Shown here: positions 23,025 to 32,596 of the stretch, one piece after another
How the letters are laid out: each line of letters begins with the position of its first letter
Position numbering within the stretch: the first letter of the stretch is position 1
Source of the DNA: JAKOVR01 sp031415655
GTDB lineage: Bacteria > Actinomycetota > Acidimicrobiia > Acidimicrobiales > Acidimicrobilacustridaceae
Assembly: GCA_031415655.1 (NCBI GenBank)
Contig: JANOSD010000071.1
Location: 42,273-106,272, forward strand
Reading direction: 5' to 3'
DNA: 64,000 bases
The notes under the pieces: model-generated
Told to the model about the DNA's origin: nothing
Databases searched by the model: none
The model's input: only the letters and a program-made list of their open reading frames with translations
Translations under genes and position numbers: made by a program

Positions 23025-25387
23025 CCGGCCAACACCTCGTGGTAGGTGGCGAGCAACACCAATGCGGCGTCATCCCAGCTGGGGCGTAGGTCGAGGTGAA
23101 GTGACGCCGCGACCGTAAGGTCATGTCGCAGCACCCCATCCTGCAACAACTCCACCATCGCGCCGGCCCACGCCGAAACGTCGTCTGCGGGCAGCAACAA
23201 CGCTGCTCGACCGGCGGACTCTGGGAGTGCCCCAACGTCACTGGCGACTACCGGAGTTCCGTGGGCAAACGCTTCCAGCACCGGGATCCCGCACCCCTCG
23301 TAACGGGACGGGAACAGCACCGCCGCAGCCGCGTCGTACAGCGCCTCGAGGTCGGCCGCCGGAATTCTCCCCGTTCGCACGATTCGCGCCGCAACCGGAG
23401 ATGCCGCTATCGCCGCCCGCACGTTGCCCTCCTCACTCGCCTCACCGCCGGCCAGCACAAGGCGAAAGGACTGATCCGGCAGTAGGCGATCAGCGGCCTT
23501 CATGGCGTCGACGAGCAGTCGGTGGTTCTTGTGCACGTAGGTGATGGCCGGAAAAAGGAAATACGGGTCTTCGTCGAGCCCGTATTTGGCACGAACTGCC
23601 GCCTGCCGTGCCCCGGAAGCCGGGTTCACCACCACGTTGCCATGGGGCACAACCCGAAATCGCTCTCGTGGTGCACCACTGCGCTGGCTCACATCGTCGG
23701 CAACCCATTCGGTGATGGTGATCACTCGTTTCGCCGTCCGCGCCGACCACGGCGCCCATCGACGTAAGTACGACCGTTTCACCCGCGAGAAGTTCTCCGG
23801 CATGGCCACCGGCTGAAAATCGTGGACCGTCTCCACCACCGGTCCGCTTCGTACGAGCGGCACCAATCCCCCGGCATGGTGCATGAGTTCCACTCGATGC
23901 CGGAGGGCCGTGAGCGGAAGCCACACGTTCTCCGCCAGGATTCGCGCCGGTTTCGACGTGCCCCAGATCGGGGCGACGGTCACCGGAAACACCGCCGCCA
24001 ACGCGGGGTGGGCGGCGGCGAACCCGCGATTGACAAACAGGCGAAGATGAACACTTTCGGTTGGACCACGCCCCACCGCTTCCAGCAAACGAACGGTGTA
24101 GTCCTCACTCCCGCCCACCACACCCGGTACGAGCCAGAGGAGATTCACCCCGACGCGTAGGGGATTGAGCTGCGATGCAGTCCCGGTGCGAGGTACGTCT
24201 GGTGAAGGAGTGACCGCGACCGGCGGCAAAGAAGAGGCGGGCGACGGCGAGAAGGGCGACGGCGAGAAGGGCGACAGCGACCTCCCCGAGGCGATGTCGA
24301 ACACGTCGGACAACGACATTGCAACCTTCGACCACGGCATTGACTTGGCAATCGAAAGCGCCGCCGCCGCCCGCAACTCTCGCTCGCGCTCGTCCCCAAC
24401 CGTTCCTTCGATGGCGTCGGCGATCTCTTGCGCCGACGCAGGATCTACTAACACGCCAGCGGCCCCCGAGAACTCCGCCATCGCTGAGCCGATACTCGTG
24501 ATCACCGGCGTGCCCTGCGCCATGGCTTCGAGCACCGGCAGGCCGAACCCCTCCGCCACACTCGGATAACAGAACACCGTGGCGGCACGGTAGAGCGCTC
24601 GAAGATCGGTGGACGATACAAACCCGAGCACCCGCACCGCCTCGCCAAGTTCGGCAATCCGGGCACCAAGATCCTCGTTCCAACCTGGGGGGCCGACCAC
24701 CACGAGCGGCATCGGGATGTCGACCAGCGCCATGGCATCGAGCAGCATCCGAAGGTTCTTTCGTGGCTCAATAGTGCCCACCCAGAGTAAAAAACGCTCC
24801 GGGAGGCCATGACGAAGGCGAACGGTGTCAACCTCTGCTTCGGGCGCGAGATCGAGGTCGACTCCCCACGGAATGACGTGAACTCGTTCAGGGTCGAAGC
24901 CGAACCGCACGCAGGCATCACGGGTAAATGCGCTCGGGCACACCACCTGGTCGGCATCACGCCGAGCCAAATCTATAGCCCGCTCGAAAAAACCACGGCC
25001 CCGTCGGGTGCTGTGCTCCGGGTGGTCGAGAAATGCCAAGTCGTGCACGGTCACCACCAGCGGCGCGGTGGGGGGTGGCACCGCCATGCCTGTGGCGTGG
25101 ATCACATCAACAGGGCCGACCAAACGGTCGATCGTAGGAAGCCGCGCCGAGTGCCACGCTCGGTAGAGCGCCGGCCGGGGAATGGCGAACTGCCGAATGG
25201 GCACGGACGGCCGGAAGGCCGGATGTGGTGGGCCAGCGTGGCGTGCGGCGACGCCTACGAAGGTGTCGCGATCAAGCGCAACGAGCGCTTCCACCGACCG
25301 GAGAGCCGACGTGGCCGTTCCCCCGGGTACCCGGTGCCAACACTGTTCGAGCGTCACTGCCACGCGCATGAGCGGCGAGTCTCGCAT
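23021..25387 (-). CDS. fused protein with two GT4 glycosyltransferase domains
   Basis: A 788-residue protein with two complete GT-B glycosyltransferases in tandem. Domain 1 (about 1-370) has LWVGTIEPRKNLRMLL and AEGFGLPVLEAMAQGTPV. A Ser/Pro-rich linker with the repeat SPFSPSPFSPSP separates it from domain 2 (about 410-788), which has VGVNLLWLVPGVVGGSEDY, AITYVHKNHRLLVDAM and YEGCGIPVLEAFAHGTPVV. Each domain keeps its EX7E pair. The fusion may make a disaccharide in one protein or add two sugars sequentially (inference). The start is one of two ATGs (25387 or 25369), both just upstream of the first beta-strand. It is divergent from the GDP-fucose synthase gene. Confidence 0.85.
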   Translation of the reverse strand: MRDSPLMRVAVTLEQCWHRVPGGTATSALRSVEALVALDRDTFVGVAARHAGPPHPAFRPSVPIRQFAIPRPALYRAWHSARLPTIDRLVGPVDVIHATGMAVPPPTAPLVVTVHDLAFLDHPEHSTRRGRGFFERAIDLARRDADQVVCPSAFTRDACVRFGFDPERVHVIPWGVDLDLAPEAEVDTVRLRHGLPERFLLWVGTIEPRKNLRMLLDAMALVDIPMPLVVVGPPGWNEDLGARIAELGEAVRVLGFVSSTDLRALYRAATVFCYPSVAEGFGLPVLEAMAQGTPVITSIGSAMAEFSGAAGVLVDPASAQEIADAIEGTVGDERERELRAAAALSIAKSMPWSKVAMSLSDVFDIASGRSLSPFSPSPFSPSPASSLPPVAVTPSPDVPRTGTASQLNPLRVGVNLLWLVPGVVGGSEDYTVRLLEAVGRGPTESVHLRLFVNRGFAAAHPALAAVFPVTVAPIWGTSKPARILAENVWLPLTALRHRVELMHHAGGLVPLVRSGPVVETVHDFQPVAMPENFSRVKRSYLRRWAPWSARTAKRVITITEWVADDVSQRSGAPRERFRVVPHGNVVVNPASGARQAAVRAKYGLDEDPYFLFPAITYVHKNHRLLVDAMKAADRLLPDQSFRLVLAGGEASEEGNVRAAIAASPVAARIVRTGRIPAADLEALYDAAAAVLFPSRYEGCGIPVLEAFAHGTPVVASDVGALPESAGRAALLLPADDVSAWAGAMVELLQDGVLRHDLTVAASLHLDLRPSWDDAALVLLATYHEVLAG
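24241..24279 (-). repeat. 15-bp tandem repeat in the linker of the double GT4 protein
   Basis: Two exact copies of gcgacggcgagaagg on the plus strand (24241-24255, 24256-24270) and a partial third. On the coding minus strand they encode Ser-Pro-Phe-Ser-Pro units between the two glycosyltransferase domains. The period keeps the reading frame, so copy number could vary the linker length without harm. Confidence 0.85.
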
Positions 25388-25408
25388 GCGGAGCACTAAC
25401 GTGAGTTC

Positions 25409-26383
25409 ATGGGCGCATCTGCTTCGGATTTCTGGAGCCGTCAACGAGTTCTGGTGACGGGGGGTGGCGGGTTTCTCGGGCAAGCGGTTCGACGCGGGCT
25501 CGATCGCCGGGGCGTCACCGAGGTGGTTGCGCCGTCGAGCACCGAAGTCGACCTCCGGAAAGTTGATGCGGTCGATGCAATGCTCAGCGCCCACACCCCC
25601 AACCTCGTCATTCACCTTGCGGCGCGTGTCGGCGGCATCGGCGCCAATATGGAGCGCCCGGCCGACCTCTACCTCGACAACCTCCTCATGGGCACCTACG
25701 TGCTTGACGCTGCCCGGCGCCTCGGCGTGGCCAAAACCGTCGTCGTCGGCACAATCTGTTCCTACCCGAAGTTCACGCCGGTGCCGTTCTCGGAAACATC
25801 GCTCTGGGAGGGCTATCCGGAGGAGACAAACGCCCCCTACGGGATCGCCAAGCTGGCGCAACTCGTGCAGTTGCAGAGCAACCGGGCGCAATACGGGCAG
25901 AACGCGATCTACCTCATGCCCACAAACCTCTACGGGCCGGGCGACAAGTTCAATGCGGCGGTTTCACATGTGATTCCGGCCTTGGTCAAACGTTTCGTCG
26001 AAGCCAAAGAAACAAACGCGCCGTTGGTGGAAGTGTGGGGTACCGGTTCGGCATCGCGGGAGTTCTTGTTTGTCGATGACGCGGCGGAAGGTGTGCTCCT
26101 CGCTGCTGAACACTACGACGGCGGCGAGCCGGTCAACCTTGGCTCCAACAACGAACTCCCCATCCGCGAGTTGGTTGACATCATTCGCCACCACGTGGGT
26201 TTCGAGGGGGAGGTGCGTTGGGATACCTCCCGACCCGATGGCCAACCCCGTCGAGGGGTCGATGCCAGCCGCGCCAAGGAGTATTTCGGGTTCACCGCCT
26301 CCACCGGGTTCGAAGAGGGCCTCGCCGCCACGATCGAGTGGTACCTGACGCACCGTGTCGAGGCCGAGGCCCGGAGAATCTGA
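25409..26383 (+). CDS. fcl: GDP-L-fucose synthase
   Basis: A bifunctional 3,5-epimerase/4-reductase converting GDP-4-keto-6-deoxymannose to GDP-L-fucose with NADPH. The 324 residues show the glycine loop TGGGGFLGQAV near 17-27, the family-specific AARVGGIGANMERPADLY, GTICSYPKFTPVPFSE with the catalytic Cys/Ser region, and NAPYGIAK with the catalytic Tyr-Lys pair. NLYGPGDKFN follows. Its substrate is the product of the intein-containing dehydratase at 16.3 kb. With the Rmd-like reductase at 14.8 kb the organism could make both GDP-rhamnose and GDP-fucose. It is divergent from the double-GT4 gene, with only about 21 bp between the starts. Confidence 0.92.
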   Translation: MGASASDFWSRQRVLVTGGGGFLGQAVRRGLDRRGVTEVVAPSSTEVDLRKVDAVDAMLSAHTPNLVIHLAARVGGIGANMERPADLYLDNLLMGTYVLDAARRLGVAKTVVVGTICSYPKFTPVPFSETSLWEGYPEETNAPYGIAKLAQLVQLQSNRAQYGQNAIYLMPTNLYGPGDKFNAAVSHVIPALVKRFVEAKETNAPLVEVWGTGSASREFLFVDDAAEGVLLAAEHYDGGEPVNLGSNNELPIRELVDIIRHHVGFEGEVRWDTSRPDGQPRRGVDASRAKEYFGFTASTGFEEGLAATIEWYLTHRVEAEARRI

Positions 26384-26401
26384 TCGGCCAACAGGCGATG
26401 G

Positions 26402-27340
26402 TCAGAGATTCAGTTCACTTCGAAAATACGACGCCGTACTTTCGAGGCCTTCCCGCAGGGTGACGACAGGCTCCCAATCCAGTTTGGCCCGGGCCAGCGT
26501 GATGTCGGGCTGGCGTTGCTTCGGGTCGTCTTCGGGGAGCGGTTCGTATACAATCTCCGACGATGATCCGGTGACGTCGAGCACCACTTCCGCCAACTCC
26601 AGCATGGTGAACTCGTTGGGATTGCCGACGTTCACCGGCGTCGTGACATCACTATCGAGCAACTTGACGATCCCTGCCACCTCATCGGAGACATACCAGA
26701 AGCTGCGGGTTTGCGTGCCATCGCCGTAAATGGTGATCGGCTTACCTTGCAATGCTTGTACCAAGAAGTTCGACACGACCCGCCCGTCCTCCACCTGCAT
26801 GCGAGTGCCGTAGGTATTGAAGATGCGCAGGATGCGGGCATCGACATCGAAGGTCCGCTGATAGGTAACGGTGATCGCTTCGCCGAACCGCTTCGCTTCG
26901 TCGTAACAGGCACGGGGGCCCACCGAGTTCACGTGGCCCCAGTATGTTTCGGGTTGCGGGTGCACCAAGGGATCGCCGTACACCTCGCTGGTAGACGCCA
27001 CCAGGAAACGAGCCCCTTTGCGGCGGGCCAGTTCGAGGCCGTTTCGGGTGCCCTCGCTACCGACGAGCAGCGTCTCCAACGGGTAGGCCATGTAGTCGCG
27101 CGGCGATGCCGGGCTGGCGAAGTGCAACACGGCGTCGACGGTTCCGTCAACATCGAACGGGGTGATCACATCGTGTTCGATGAGCCGGAAACGAGCTTCG
27201 CTCTCGAGGTGGGCGACGTTGGCCGGGCGACCGGTAATGAAGTTGTCGATCGCCACCACCTCGTCGCCTCGGGCCAAGAACGCGTCGCAGAGATGCGATC
27301 CCAGGAAACCCGAACCACCGGTGATGACAATGCGGCCCAT
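26402..27340 (-). CDS. UDP-glucuronate decarboxylase (UDP-xylose synthase)
   Basis: Oxidises and decarboxylates UDP-glucuronate to UDP-xylose. The 312-residue extended SDR has ITGGSGFLGSHLCD (6-19), the UXS-typical HFASPASPRDYMAYPLETL, STSEVYGDPLVHPQPE, the catalytic YDEAKRFGEA and RIFNTYGTRM. It ends with LEPLPEDDPKQRQPDI-type family sequence (EPLPEDDPKQRQPDI). The ATG at 27340 overlaps the stop of the UDP-glucose dehydrogenase gene (ATGA). The upstream in-frame extension is inside that gene and was discarded. Together the two genes make UDP-xylose from UDP-glucose for an envelope polysaccharide. Confidence 0.93.
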   Translation of the reverse strand: MGRIVITGGSGFLGSHLCDAFLARGDEVVAIDNFITGRPANVAHLESEARFRLIEHDVITPFDVDGTVDAVLHFASPASPRDYMAYPLETLLVGSEGTRNGLELARRKGARFLVASTSEVYGDPLVHPQPETYWGHVNSVGPRACYDEAKRFGEAITVTYQRTFDVDARILRIFNTYGTRMQVEDGRVVSNFLVQALQGKPITIYGDGTQTRSFWYVSDEVAGIVKLLDSDVTTPVNVGNPNEFTMLELAEVVLDVTGSSSEIVYEPLPEDDPKQRQPDITLARAKLDWEPVVTLREGLESTASYFRSELNL

Positions 27341-28617
27341 CAGTTCCGGCCGATTCCCTGGTAGCTGAACCCTCGGCGCAAGAGTGCGCCCCGATCGAGC
27401 AGGTTGCGGGCGTCCACCACCCGGGGGGAGTTGAGCGCAGCCGCAACCTTGTCGAGGTCGAGCCATTTGAACTCGTCCCACTCGGTGAGCACGGCGAGCA
27501 CGTCGGCCCCCTCGCACGCGGCATAGGCATCGGCGGTGACGGTGAGCCCGACCACCTCGGGGAGATCGCCGGAAACAGTGGGGTCGAACGCCCGAACCGT
27601 GGCGCCGGCGGCAACCATACGTTTGATCACCTCGATGCTCGGCGAGTCGCGGCGGTCATCGGTGTTGGCCTTGAAGGTGAGGCCCCAGACCGCCACGGTC
27701 GGTGTGGGGTTACCAGCCATGTCGAGGATCTTGCGGGCGGTGCGTTCGAATTGTTCGTCGTTCACCGTGATCACGCCCTCGAGGAGATCAAACGAGTAGC
27801 CCGCCTCCCGAGCGATGTACACCAGTGCCCGCGAATCTTTGGGGAAACAGCTTCCCCCCCACCCCGGACCGGGCTTGAGGAACTCGTGACCGATGCGTTT
27901 GTCGTAGCCCATGCCGAGCACCACGTCGTTCACGTCGGCGCCGACGGCTTCACACAGCGCCGCAATGGCATTCACGTAGCTGAGTTTGGTGGCAAGGAAG
28001 GCGTTGCTGGCGTACTTAATCGTCTCCGCCGACGCGGGATCGGTGACCATCAATGGGGCGGGAACCCCGAGGTAGAGCGATGCCACCCGGATAGCTGCAG
28101 ACTGATCATCGGAGCCGATCACCACTCGGTCGGGGTGGAAAAAATCGTTTACGGCCGAGCCCTCACGAAGGAACTCGGGGTTCGAGACCACAAATACATC
28201 GGATCGACCCATCGCCTGCTCCACAAAACGAGTGGAGCCCACCGGAACGGTGGACTTGTTTACGACGACAGAGCCCGGAGCCAAGTGAGGAGCAATCTGT
28301 TTCGCCGCCTGCTCGATGTAGGTGAGATCGGCCGATCCGTCGGCCCCCTGCGGGGTGGGCACGCAGAGGTAGGCGAACTCGGCGTCAGCGACCGCGTTCT
28401 CGGCCCCGAGCACGAATCGAAGACGGCCCGATTGCCTGCCTTCCTTTACGATTTCCTCGAGCCCCGCTTCCAGGATGGGGATCTCCCCTCGATTCAGGCG
28501 GTCGATCTTCGTGGCGTCGATGTCGGCACACACCACGTTGTGGCCCAACGCGGAGAAACACGCGCCGGTGGTAAGACCCACGTACCCAGTTCCGATGACG
28601 GCGATATTGCTACCCAT
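27340..28617 (-). CDS. ugd: UDP-glucose 6-dehydrogenase
   Basis: Oxidises UDP-glucose to UDP-glucuronate with two NAD+. The 425 residues start MGSNIAVIGTGYVGLTTG with the Rossmann loop. They contain CVPTPQGADGSADLTY, KSTVPVGST, SNPEFLREGSAVNDFFHPDRVVIG and the catalytic cysteine C257 in GPGWGGSCFPKD. The C-terminal half has AVWGLTFKANTDDRRDSPS. The ATG at 28617 is preferred over the longer frame (28674) because the Rossmann strand starts at once. It is the first gene of a two-gene unit with UDP-xylose synthase. The 109 bp upstream, shared with the end of the LCP gene, may hold its promoter, but no convincing boxes were seen. Confidence 0.95.
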   Translation of the reverse strand: MGSNIAVIGTGYVGLTTGACFSALGHNVVCADIDATKIDRLNRGEIPILEAGLEEIVKEGRQSGRLRFVLGAENAVADAEFAYLCVPTPQGADGSADLTYIEQAAKQIAPHLAPGSVVVNKSTVPVGSTRFVEQAMGRSDVFVVSNPEFLREGSAVNDFFHPDRVVIGSDDQSAAIRVASLYLGVPAPLMVTDPASAETIKYASNAFLATKLSYVNAIAALCEAVGADVNDVVLGMGYDKRIGHEFLKPGPGWGGSCFPKDSRALVYIAREAGYSFDLLEGVITVNDEQFERTARKILDMAGNPTPTVAVWGLTFKANTDDRRDSPSIEVIKRMVAAGATVRAFDPTVSGDLPEVVGLTVTADAYAACEGADVLAVLTEWDEFKWLDLDKVAAALNSPRVVDARNLLDRGALLRRGFSYQGIGRN

Positions 28618-28726
28618 GTGGTGTGGTTCCCTCGAAGTTGAAAGTCTTGCACGGGTCAACAGGACCAGCGCCAAGAACAGCGATCCGCACGATCTTAGCG
28701 ATAGCCCGGGCGGGGAACCGTAGCGC

Positions 28727-30286
28727 TCACACGCAGCCGACGGGGGCGTCGGGGATCTCGCCGACCACGGTAGATGTGGGTATCTCGAATGGAATCGTGA
28801 CCGGGCCAGTCGGCTGCGCGGTTCCGGACTCCTCGGGGAACATGTCTTTGGGAAGGTAGGCCCGGAAATCGGTAAGCGGGCGTGGATCCTTGCGAACGCC
28901 GCCGTAGTCGGCGCCGACGATCAGGGCCACTCCGGCATCTTCACCCCAGATAGAACCCTGCTCGATCACCACGTCGTTATTGAGGTAGCGGGCGAGGATC
29001 ACCGCCGTGATCTTCTGATTGTCGGAGGCGTAAAGAATACGCGTCGGCTTGTTGCGGTAGGCGGTGTCGTCTCGGGTGCTGGTGACCGTGAACTCATTCG
29101 CCGCCAACTCCAGCCCGACGAAGCTCGCTTTGTCGCGCTCGGTGGTGGCGTTTCGCACCTCGACCCGCACGAACGGGCGAATGTCGACGAGCGGATCGTG
29201 CCCGCGGAAGATCTCGAAGGTGGGCTGCGAATCTCTCTCCTGGAGATACAAGACGGCGGCATTGCCGGCGAAGCCCTCGGTGGTGAACGGCTCATAGCTC
29301 TGGATTTCGGCCGGGTCGAAGTCGCGCATGGTAGCGCCGAGCTCGAGAAGGTCACCGGGGGTAATGGCGCGGTCGACCTGAACGTTCTCCAGGGCAATTT
29401 CGATCATCTCGGACAGTTCCACGGGGTTCTGAGCGCCTTGGGAGAGCGACTTCTTGATCGCCGCCCGAATGAATTCCTGTTGGCGTTTCGCCCGGGCCCG
29501 ATCGTCGCCACCGTCGGATTGCCAAACACCGTTCGTTTGGATCTCCATCTTGCGCGATCGAGCGAAGGCCAGACCTTGATCGGAATCGAGCACCACACAC
29601 CCGGGGTCGTACTGAAACAGGCCCGTTGCTTCGTCGCGAGTTGGGTAACGGAACTGCATCGGAACGCCGTTGATGGCACCGATGAGCTGCTTGAATCCGG
29701 CCAGATCGATCTGCACGTAGTGGTCGATGGGAATCTTCAACGTACCGACGATCGTCTGGACCAGCAACGGTACGCCGCCAGTGCTCAAGGCGGTGTTGAT
29801 CTTGTTCTTGGCGTTATTGGGACCACCGATGCTCACCCAAAGGTCGCGGGGCAGCGACAGCATCGCCGCCGTTTTCCGCACCGGATCTACCCGCAAGATG
29901 ATGATGGTGTCGCTATTGAGCTCGTTGTTCCGACCCCGGTTTACGGGGTCGTTGGGGTCTAGACCCTTGTTGGAGTCGACGCCGACGAGCAGGAAGTTCT
30001 TGGCTTTGCCTGCGGTGGCCGCCTGCTCGCCCACGGGCAAGGTGAAATCCGATCCGAGTTGCACCCGTTTGATCTGTTCGACCTTGTTGATGGAGTAGCT
30101 CAATCCGCTGGCCGCCACCAAACACCCCATCATGAGGCCGAGGCAGACGAAGATCATCAGTCGCTGACCCCAGGAACGATGCCCTCGACTCGATCGACGC
30201 GACCGTGGGGGCTTGGCCGACGCCAGCGCTCCCAAACCAGTGGGGGCCGACTCGGCTCGAGGGGCATGATCGTTCTTCTCGGTCAC
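28727..30286 (-). CDS. LytR-CpsA-Psr (LCP) family envelope glycopolymer ligase
   Basis: Transfers lipid-linked polysaccharide or arabinogalactan-type polymers to peptidoglycan outside the membrane. The 519 residues have a basic cytoplasmic N-terminus, a transmembrane segment at about 44-66, then an LCP domain: NFLLVGVDSN, SDTIIILRVDP, AAMLSLPRDLWV, NKINTALSTGG, FARSRKMEI with basic residues for pyrophosphate binding. A C-terminal LytR_C-like domain (VRVEVRNATT, ILYASDNQKITAVILARYL) follows. A member of this family is also near the fbiAB and wbbL genes in mycobacteria. It is the expected final step for the polysaccharide made by the surrounding glycosyltransferases. Confidence 0.92.
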   Translation of the reverse strand: MTEKNDHAPRAESAPTGLGALASAKPPRSRRSSRGHRSWGQRLMIFVCLGLMMGCLVAASGLSYSINKVEQIKRVQLGSDFTLPVGEQAATAGKAKNFLLVGVDSNKGLDPNDPVNRGRNNELNSDTIIILRVDPVRKTAAMLSLPRDLWVSIGGPNNAKNKINTALSTGGVPLLVQTIVGTLKIPIDHYVQIDLAGFKQLIGAINGVPMQFRYPTRDEATGLFQYDPGCVVLDSDQGLAFARSRKMEIQTNGVWQSDGGDDRARAKRQQEFIRAAIKKSLSQGAQNPVELSEMIEIALENVQVDRAITPGDLLELGATMRDFDPAEIQSYEPFTTEGFAGNAAVLYLQERDSQPTFEIFRGHDPLVDIRPFVRVEVRNATTERDKASFVGLELAANEFTVTSTRDDTAYRNKPTRILYASDNQKITAVILARYLNNDVVIEQGSIWGEDAGVALIVGADYGGVRKDPRPLTDFRAYLPKDMFPEESGTAQPTGPVTIPFEIPTSTVVGEIPDAPVGCV

Positions 30287-30360
30287 GGCTCGCGACCCTA
30301 CCGTCCCCCCCCGGTGCCGCTCACGTCACCCACCCACCTAGGCGCGCTCGGAACCGCGTA

Positions 30361-31524
30361 TCAGACAACGGGCAAGCCGAGCTCCCGGCTGATCACGAGT
30401 CGCTGAATCTCGCTGGTGCCTTCGCCGATTTCAAGAATTTTGGCGTCGCGGTACTGCCGACTCACCAGCGTCTCGTCGATGTAGCCGTAGCCACCGAACA
30501 CCTGGGTGGCCTCGCGCGTGGCAGTGACGGCGGCTTCGGTGGCGTAGAGCTTGGCCATCGCCGCCTCCTTCTTAAACGGTCGGCCGTGGTCCCGCAGCCA
30601 TGCGGCCCGGTAGGTGAGCCCACGTGCCGCCTCCGCCATCACGGCAAGGTCGGCGATCTTGAAGGCGATGGCCTGGTTGGCTCCAATCGGACGCCCGAAG
30701 GTGTGGCGCTCGTTGGCGTAACGCTGACACTCGGTGAGGCAGCATTCGATCACGCCGAGGGCAACGGCGGCGATGGCCACTCGACCGTCGTCAAGGATGG
30801 CCAGGAATTGCGCGAAACCCTTGCCCTGTGCGCCCAACAGGTTTGTTTCGGGCACCCGACAATCCACGAACGACAAGCCGTGGGTATCCGACGCGTGCCA
30901 TCCCATCTTGCGGTAGGGCGGAGCGACCTCGAAACCCGGCGTGCCGGCGGGCACCACGATCGCCGAAATCTCGGGCCGTTCACCGGCCAAGGTTCCGGTG
31001 AGGGCGGTAATGGTGACGATGGAGGTGAGGTCGGTGCCGGAGTTGGTGATAAAAGCCTTCTCCCCGTTGATGACCCACTCCCCTGCGCCTTCGTCGAGAA
31101 CGGCCTTGGTGCGCGTGCCGCCGGCGTCGGAACCGGCATCGGGTTCGGTGAGGCCGAACCCGCCCAACGTGCGGCCAGCGCAAAGGTCGGGCAGCCATTG
31201 CTGGCGCTGCTCCTCGGTACCGAAGTGGAAGATTGGGTTGGCGCCCAGCCCCACGCCGGCCTCCACGGTCATGGCCATCGACTGGTCGAACTTGGCCAGT
31301 TCTTCGAGCGCCACGCACATCGTGGTGAGATCGGCACCGCCGCCGCCGTACTCCTCCGGAAAGGGGATGCCGAAAAGCCCCAGGTCGCCCATGGCCCGGA
31401 CCGTGGCCGATGGGAAGGTGTGGTCGCGGTCCCATTCCTCCGCGTGCGGGGCGATCTCGGCCTCGGCAAATTCGCGCACCACGTTGCGCAATGCCACCTG
31501 TTCGTCGGTCAGTTCCACGCTCAT
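30361..31524 (-). CDS. acyl-CoA dehydrogenase (FadE25-like)
   Basis: An FAD-dependent alpha,beta-dehydrogenase of acyl-CoA thioesters. The 387 residues include FGLTEPDAGSDAGGTRTKA and EKAFITNSG of the FAD/substrate site, DGRVAIAAVALG, and near the end VFGGYGYIDE followed by YRDAKILEIGEGTSEIQ, with the catalytic glutamate in EGTSEIQ as in short- and medium-chain members. The ATG at 31524 was chosen for the MSVELTDEQ start; the frame to 31950 lies under the divergent pabB gene. The position between the LCP gene and birA parallels mycobacterial fadE25. The exact substrate is not evident; branched-chain or short-chain acyl-CoA is likely. Confidence 0.9.
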   Translation of the reverse strand: MSVELTDEQVALRNVVREFAEAEIAPHAEEWDRDHTFPSATVRAMGDLGLFGIPFPEEYGGGGADLTTMCVALEELAKFDQSMAMTVEAGVGLGANPIFHFGTEEQRQQWLPDLCAGRTLGGFGLTEPDAGSDAGGTRTKAVLDEGAGEWVINGEKAFITNSGTDLTSIVTITALTGTLAGERPEISAIVVPAGTPGFEVAPPYRKMGWHASDTHGLSFVDCRVPETNLLGAQGKGFAQFLAILDDGRVAIAAVALGVIECCLTECQRYANERHTFGRPIGANQAIAFKIADLAVMAEAARGLTYRAAWLRDHGRPFKKEAAMAKLYATEAAVTATREATQVFGGYGYIDETLVSRQYRDAKILEIGEGTSEIQRLVISRELGLPVV

Positions 31525-31546
31525 AGACCGTGGATCGTACGCTGCG

Positions 31547-32596
31547 GTGGTGTCCGCCCGGCGACTCGACGTGCCTCCCCTCGCCGTCGTGGGCGACCGC
31601 CTCTGCACTGGCTTGGCCGATGTCACCAACGACGTTGCCGCCCTCGATGGGGCCGGTTTCTGGGCGGTCATCCTTCCGTTTTCCGGTGAACCCGTGTGTG
31701 CCCGTTTTACCGATGTTCGTCCCGCCCGCCCCTGGCCGGGCCCGCATTGGCACGGCCCCTCGGCCGATGCATGGACGTCGAGCCTGGACCGTCGGGCGTT
31801 CGAGGCGGGTGTCCGTTCGATCCGAGCATCGATTGCGGCCGGCGACGTGTACCAGGTGAACCTCACCCGCCGACTCTCGGCCCCGCTGGACAACCGCTCC
31901 GACAACTCAACAGATATCGCCGCCCTCGGCGCCGCGCTGGCCCTCGGCAACCCAGCCCCGTTCTCGGCCGTGGTTCGCCTCCCTCGTCACGGCATCGAGG
32001 TGGCCTCCGCTTCGCCCGAACGATTCTTGGCACGCAACGCCCGCCAGGTGTGGTCCTCGCCGATCAAAGGAACGGCAGCGACGGCCGATCTCCTTCTTCC
32101 CAAGGATGAAGCGGAGAACGTGATGATTGTCGATCTCGTGCGTAACGACCTCGGACGGGTCTGCGACTGGGGTTCGGTGTCGGTTCCCTCGCTCCTGCAC
32201 CTCGAACCGCATCCCGGATTGGTGCACCTCGTCTCTACCGTCCAGGGAACCATGCGGAACGGTTTGGGATGGCCAGACCTCATCGCCGGCACGTTTCCAC
32301 CGGGATCGGTCACCGGCGCGCCCAAACTGGCGGCGCTGCGCATGATCGAGCGGCTCGAACCCGTCACCCGTGACTGGTATTGCGGCGCCATCGGCTGGGT
32401 CGACGCCGATCAGAGCATCGGCGAATTAAACGTCGCTATCCGCACCTTCTGGATCGATGATGGTCACCTGCATTTCGGCACCGGCGGCGGAATCACCTGG
32501 GACTCCGATCCCGCCGGCGAGTGGGAAGAAACCGAACTCAAGGCCCGGCGCTTGTTGGCCGTAGCGTCTCGATCGATCCAAGGAGTAGTGCCATGA
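31547..32596 (+). CDS. pabB: aminodeoxychorismate synthase component I (chorismate-binding)
   Basis: Converts chorismate and ammonia to 4-amino-4-deoxychorismate on the way to folate. About 349 residues from a GTG at 31547 or 31550. They contain AGDVYQVNLTRRL, ASASPERFLA, SSPIKGTA, ENVMIVDLVRNDLGRVC and GTFPPGSVTGAPK, all active-site motifs of chorismate-utilising enzymes. The N-terminal part is shorter than in full anthranilate synthases. The start is uncertain: only GTG codons fit after the divergent acyl-CoA dehydrogenase start. The stop overlaps the ATG of the aminotransferase class IV gene (pabC-like), which makes the aminobenzoate assignment more likely than anthranilate. Confidence 0.85.
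   Translation: MVSARRLDVPPLAVVGDRLCTGLADVTNDVAALDGAGFWAVILPFSGEPVCARFTDVRPARPWPGPHWHGPSADAWTSSLDRRAFEAGVRSIRASIAAGDVYQVNLTRRLSAPLDNRSDNSTDIAALGAALALGNPAPFSAVVRLPRHGIEVASASPERFLARNARQVWSSPIKGTAATADLLLPKDEAENVMIVDLVRNDLGRVCDWGSVSVPSLLHLEPHPGLVHLVSTVQGTMRNGLGWPDLIAGTFPPGSVTGAPKLAALRMIERLEPVTRDWYCGAIGWVDADQSIGELNVAIRTFWIDDGHLHFGTGGGITWDSDPAGEWEETELKARRLLAVASRSIQGVVP

Noticed and set aside
30205..31689. Plus-strand ORF of 494 codons opposite the acyl-CoA dehydrogenase
   Set aside because: Antisense shadow; the acyl-CoA dehydrogenase motifs on the minus strand are decisive.
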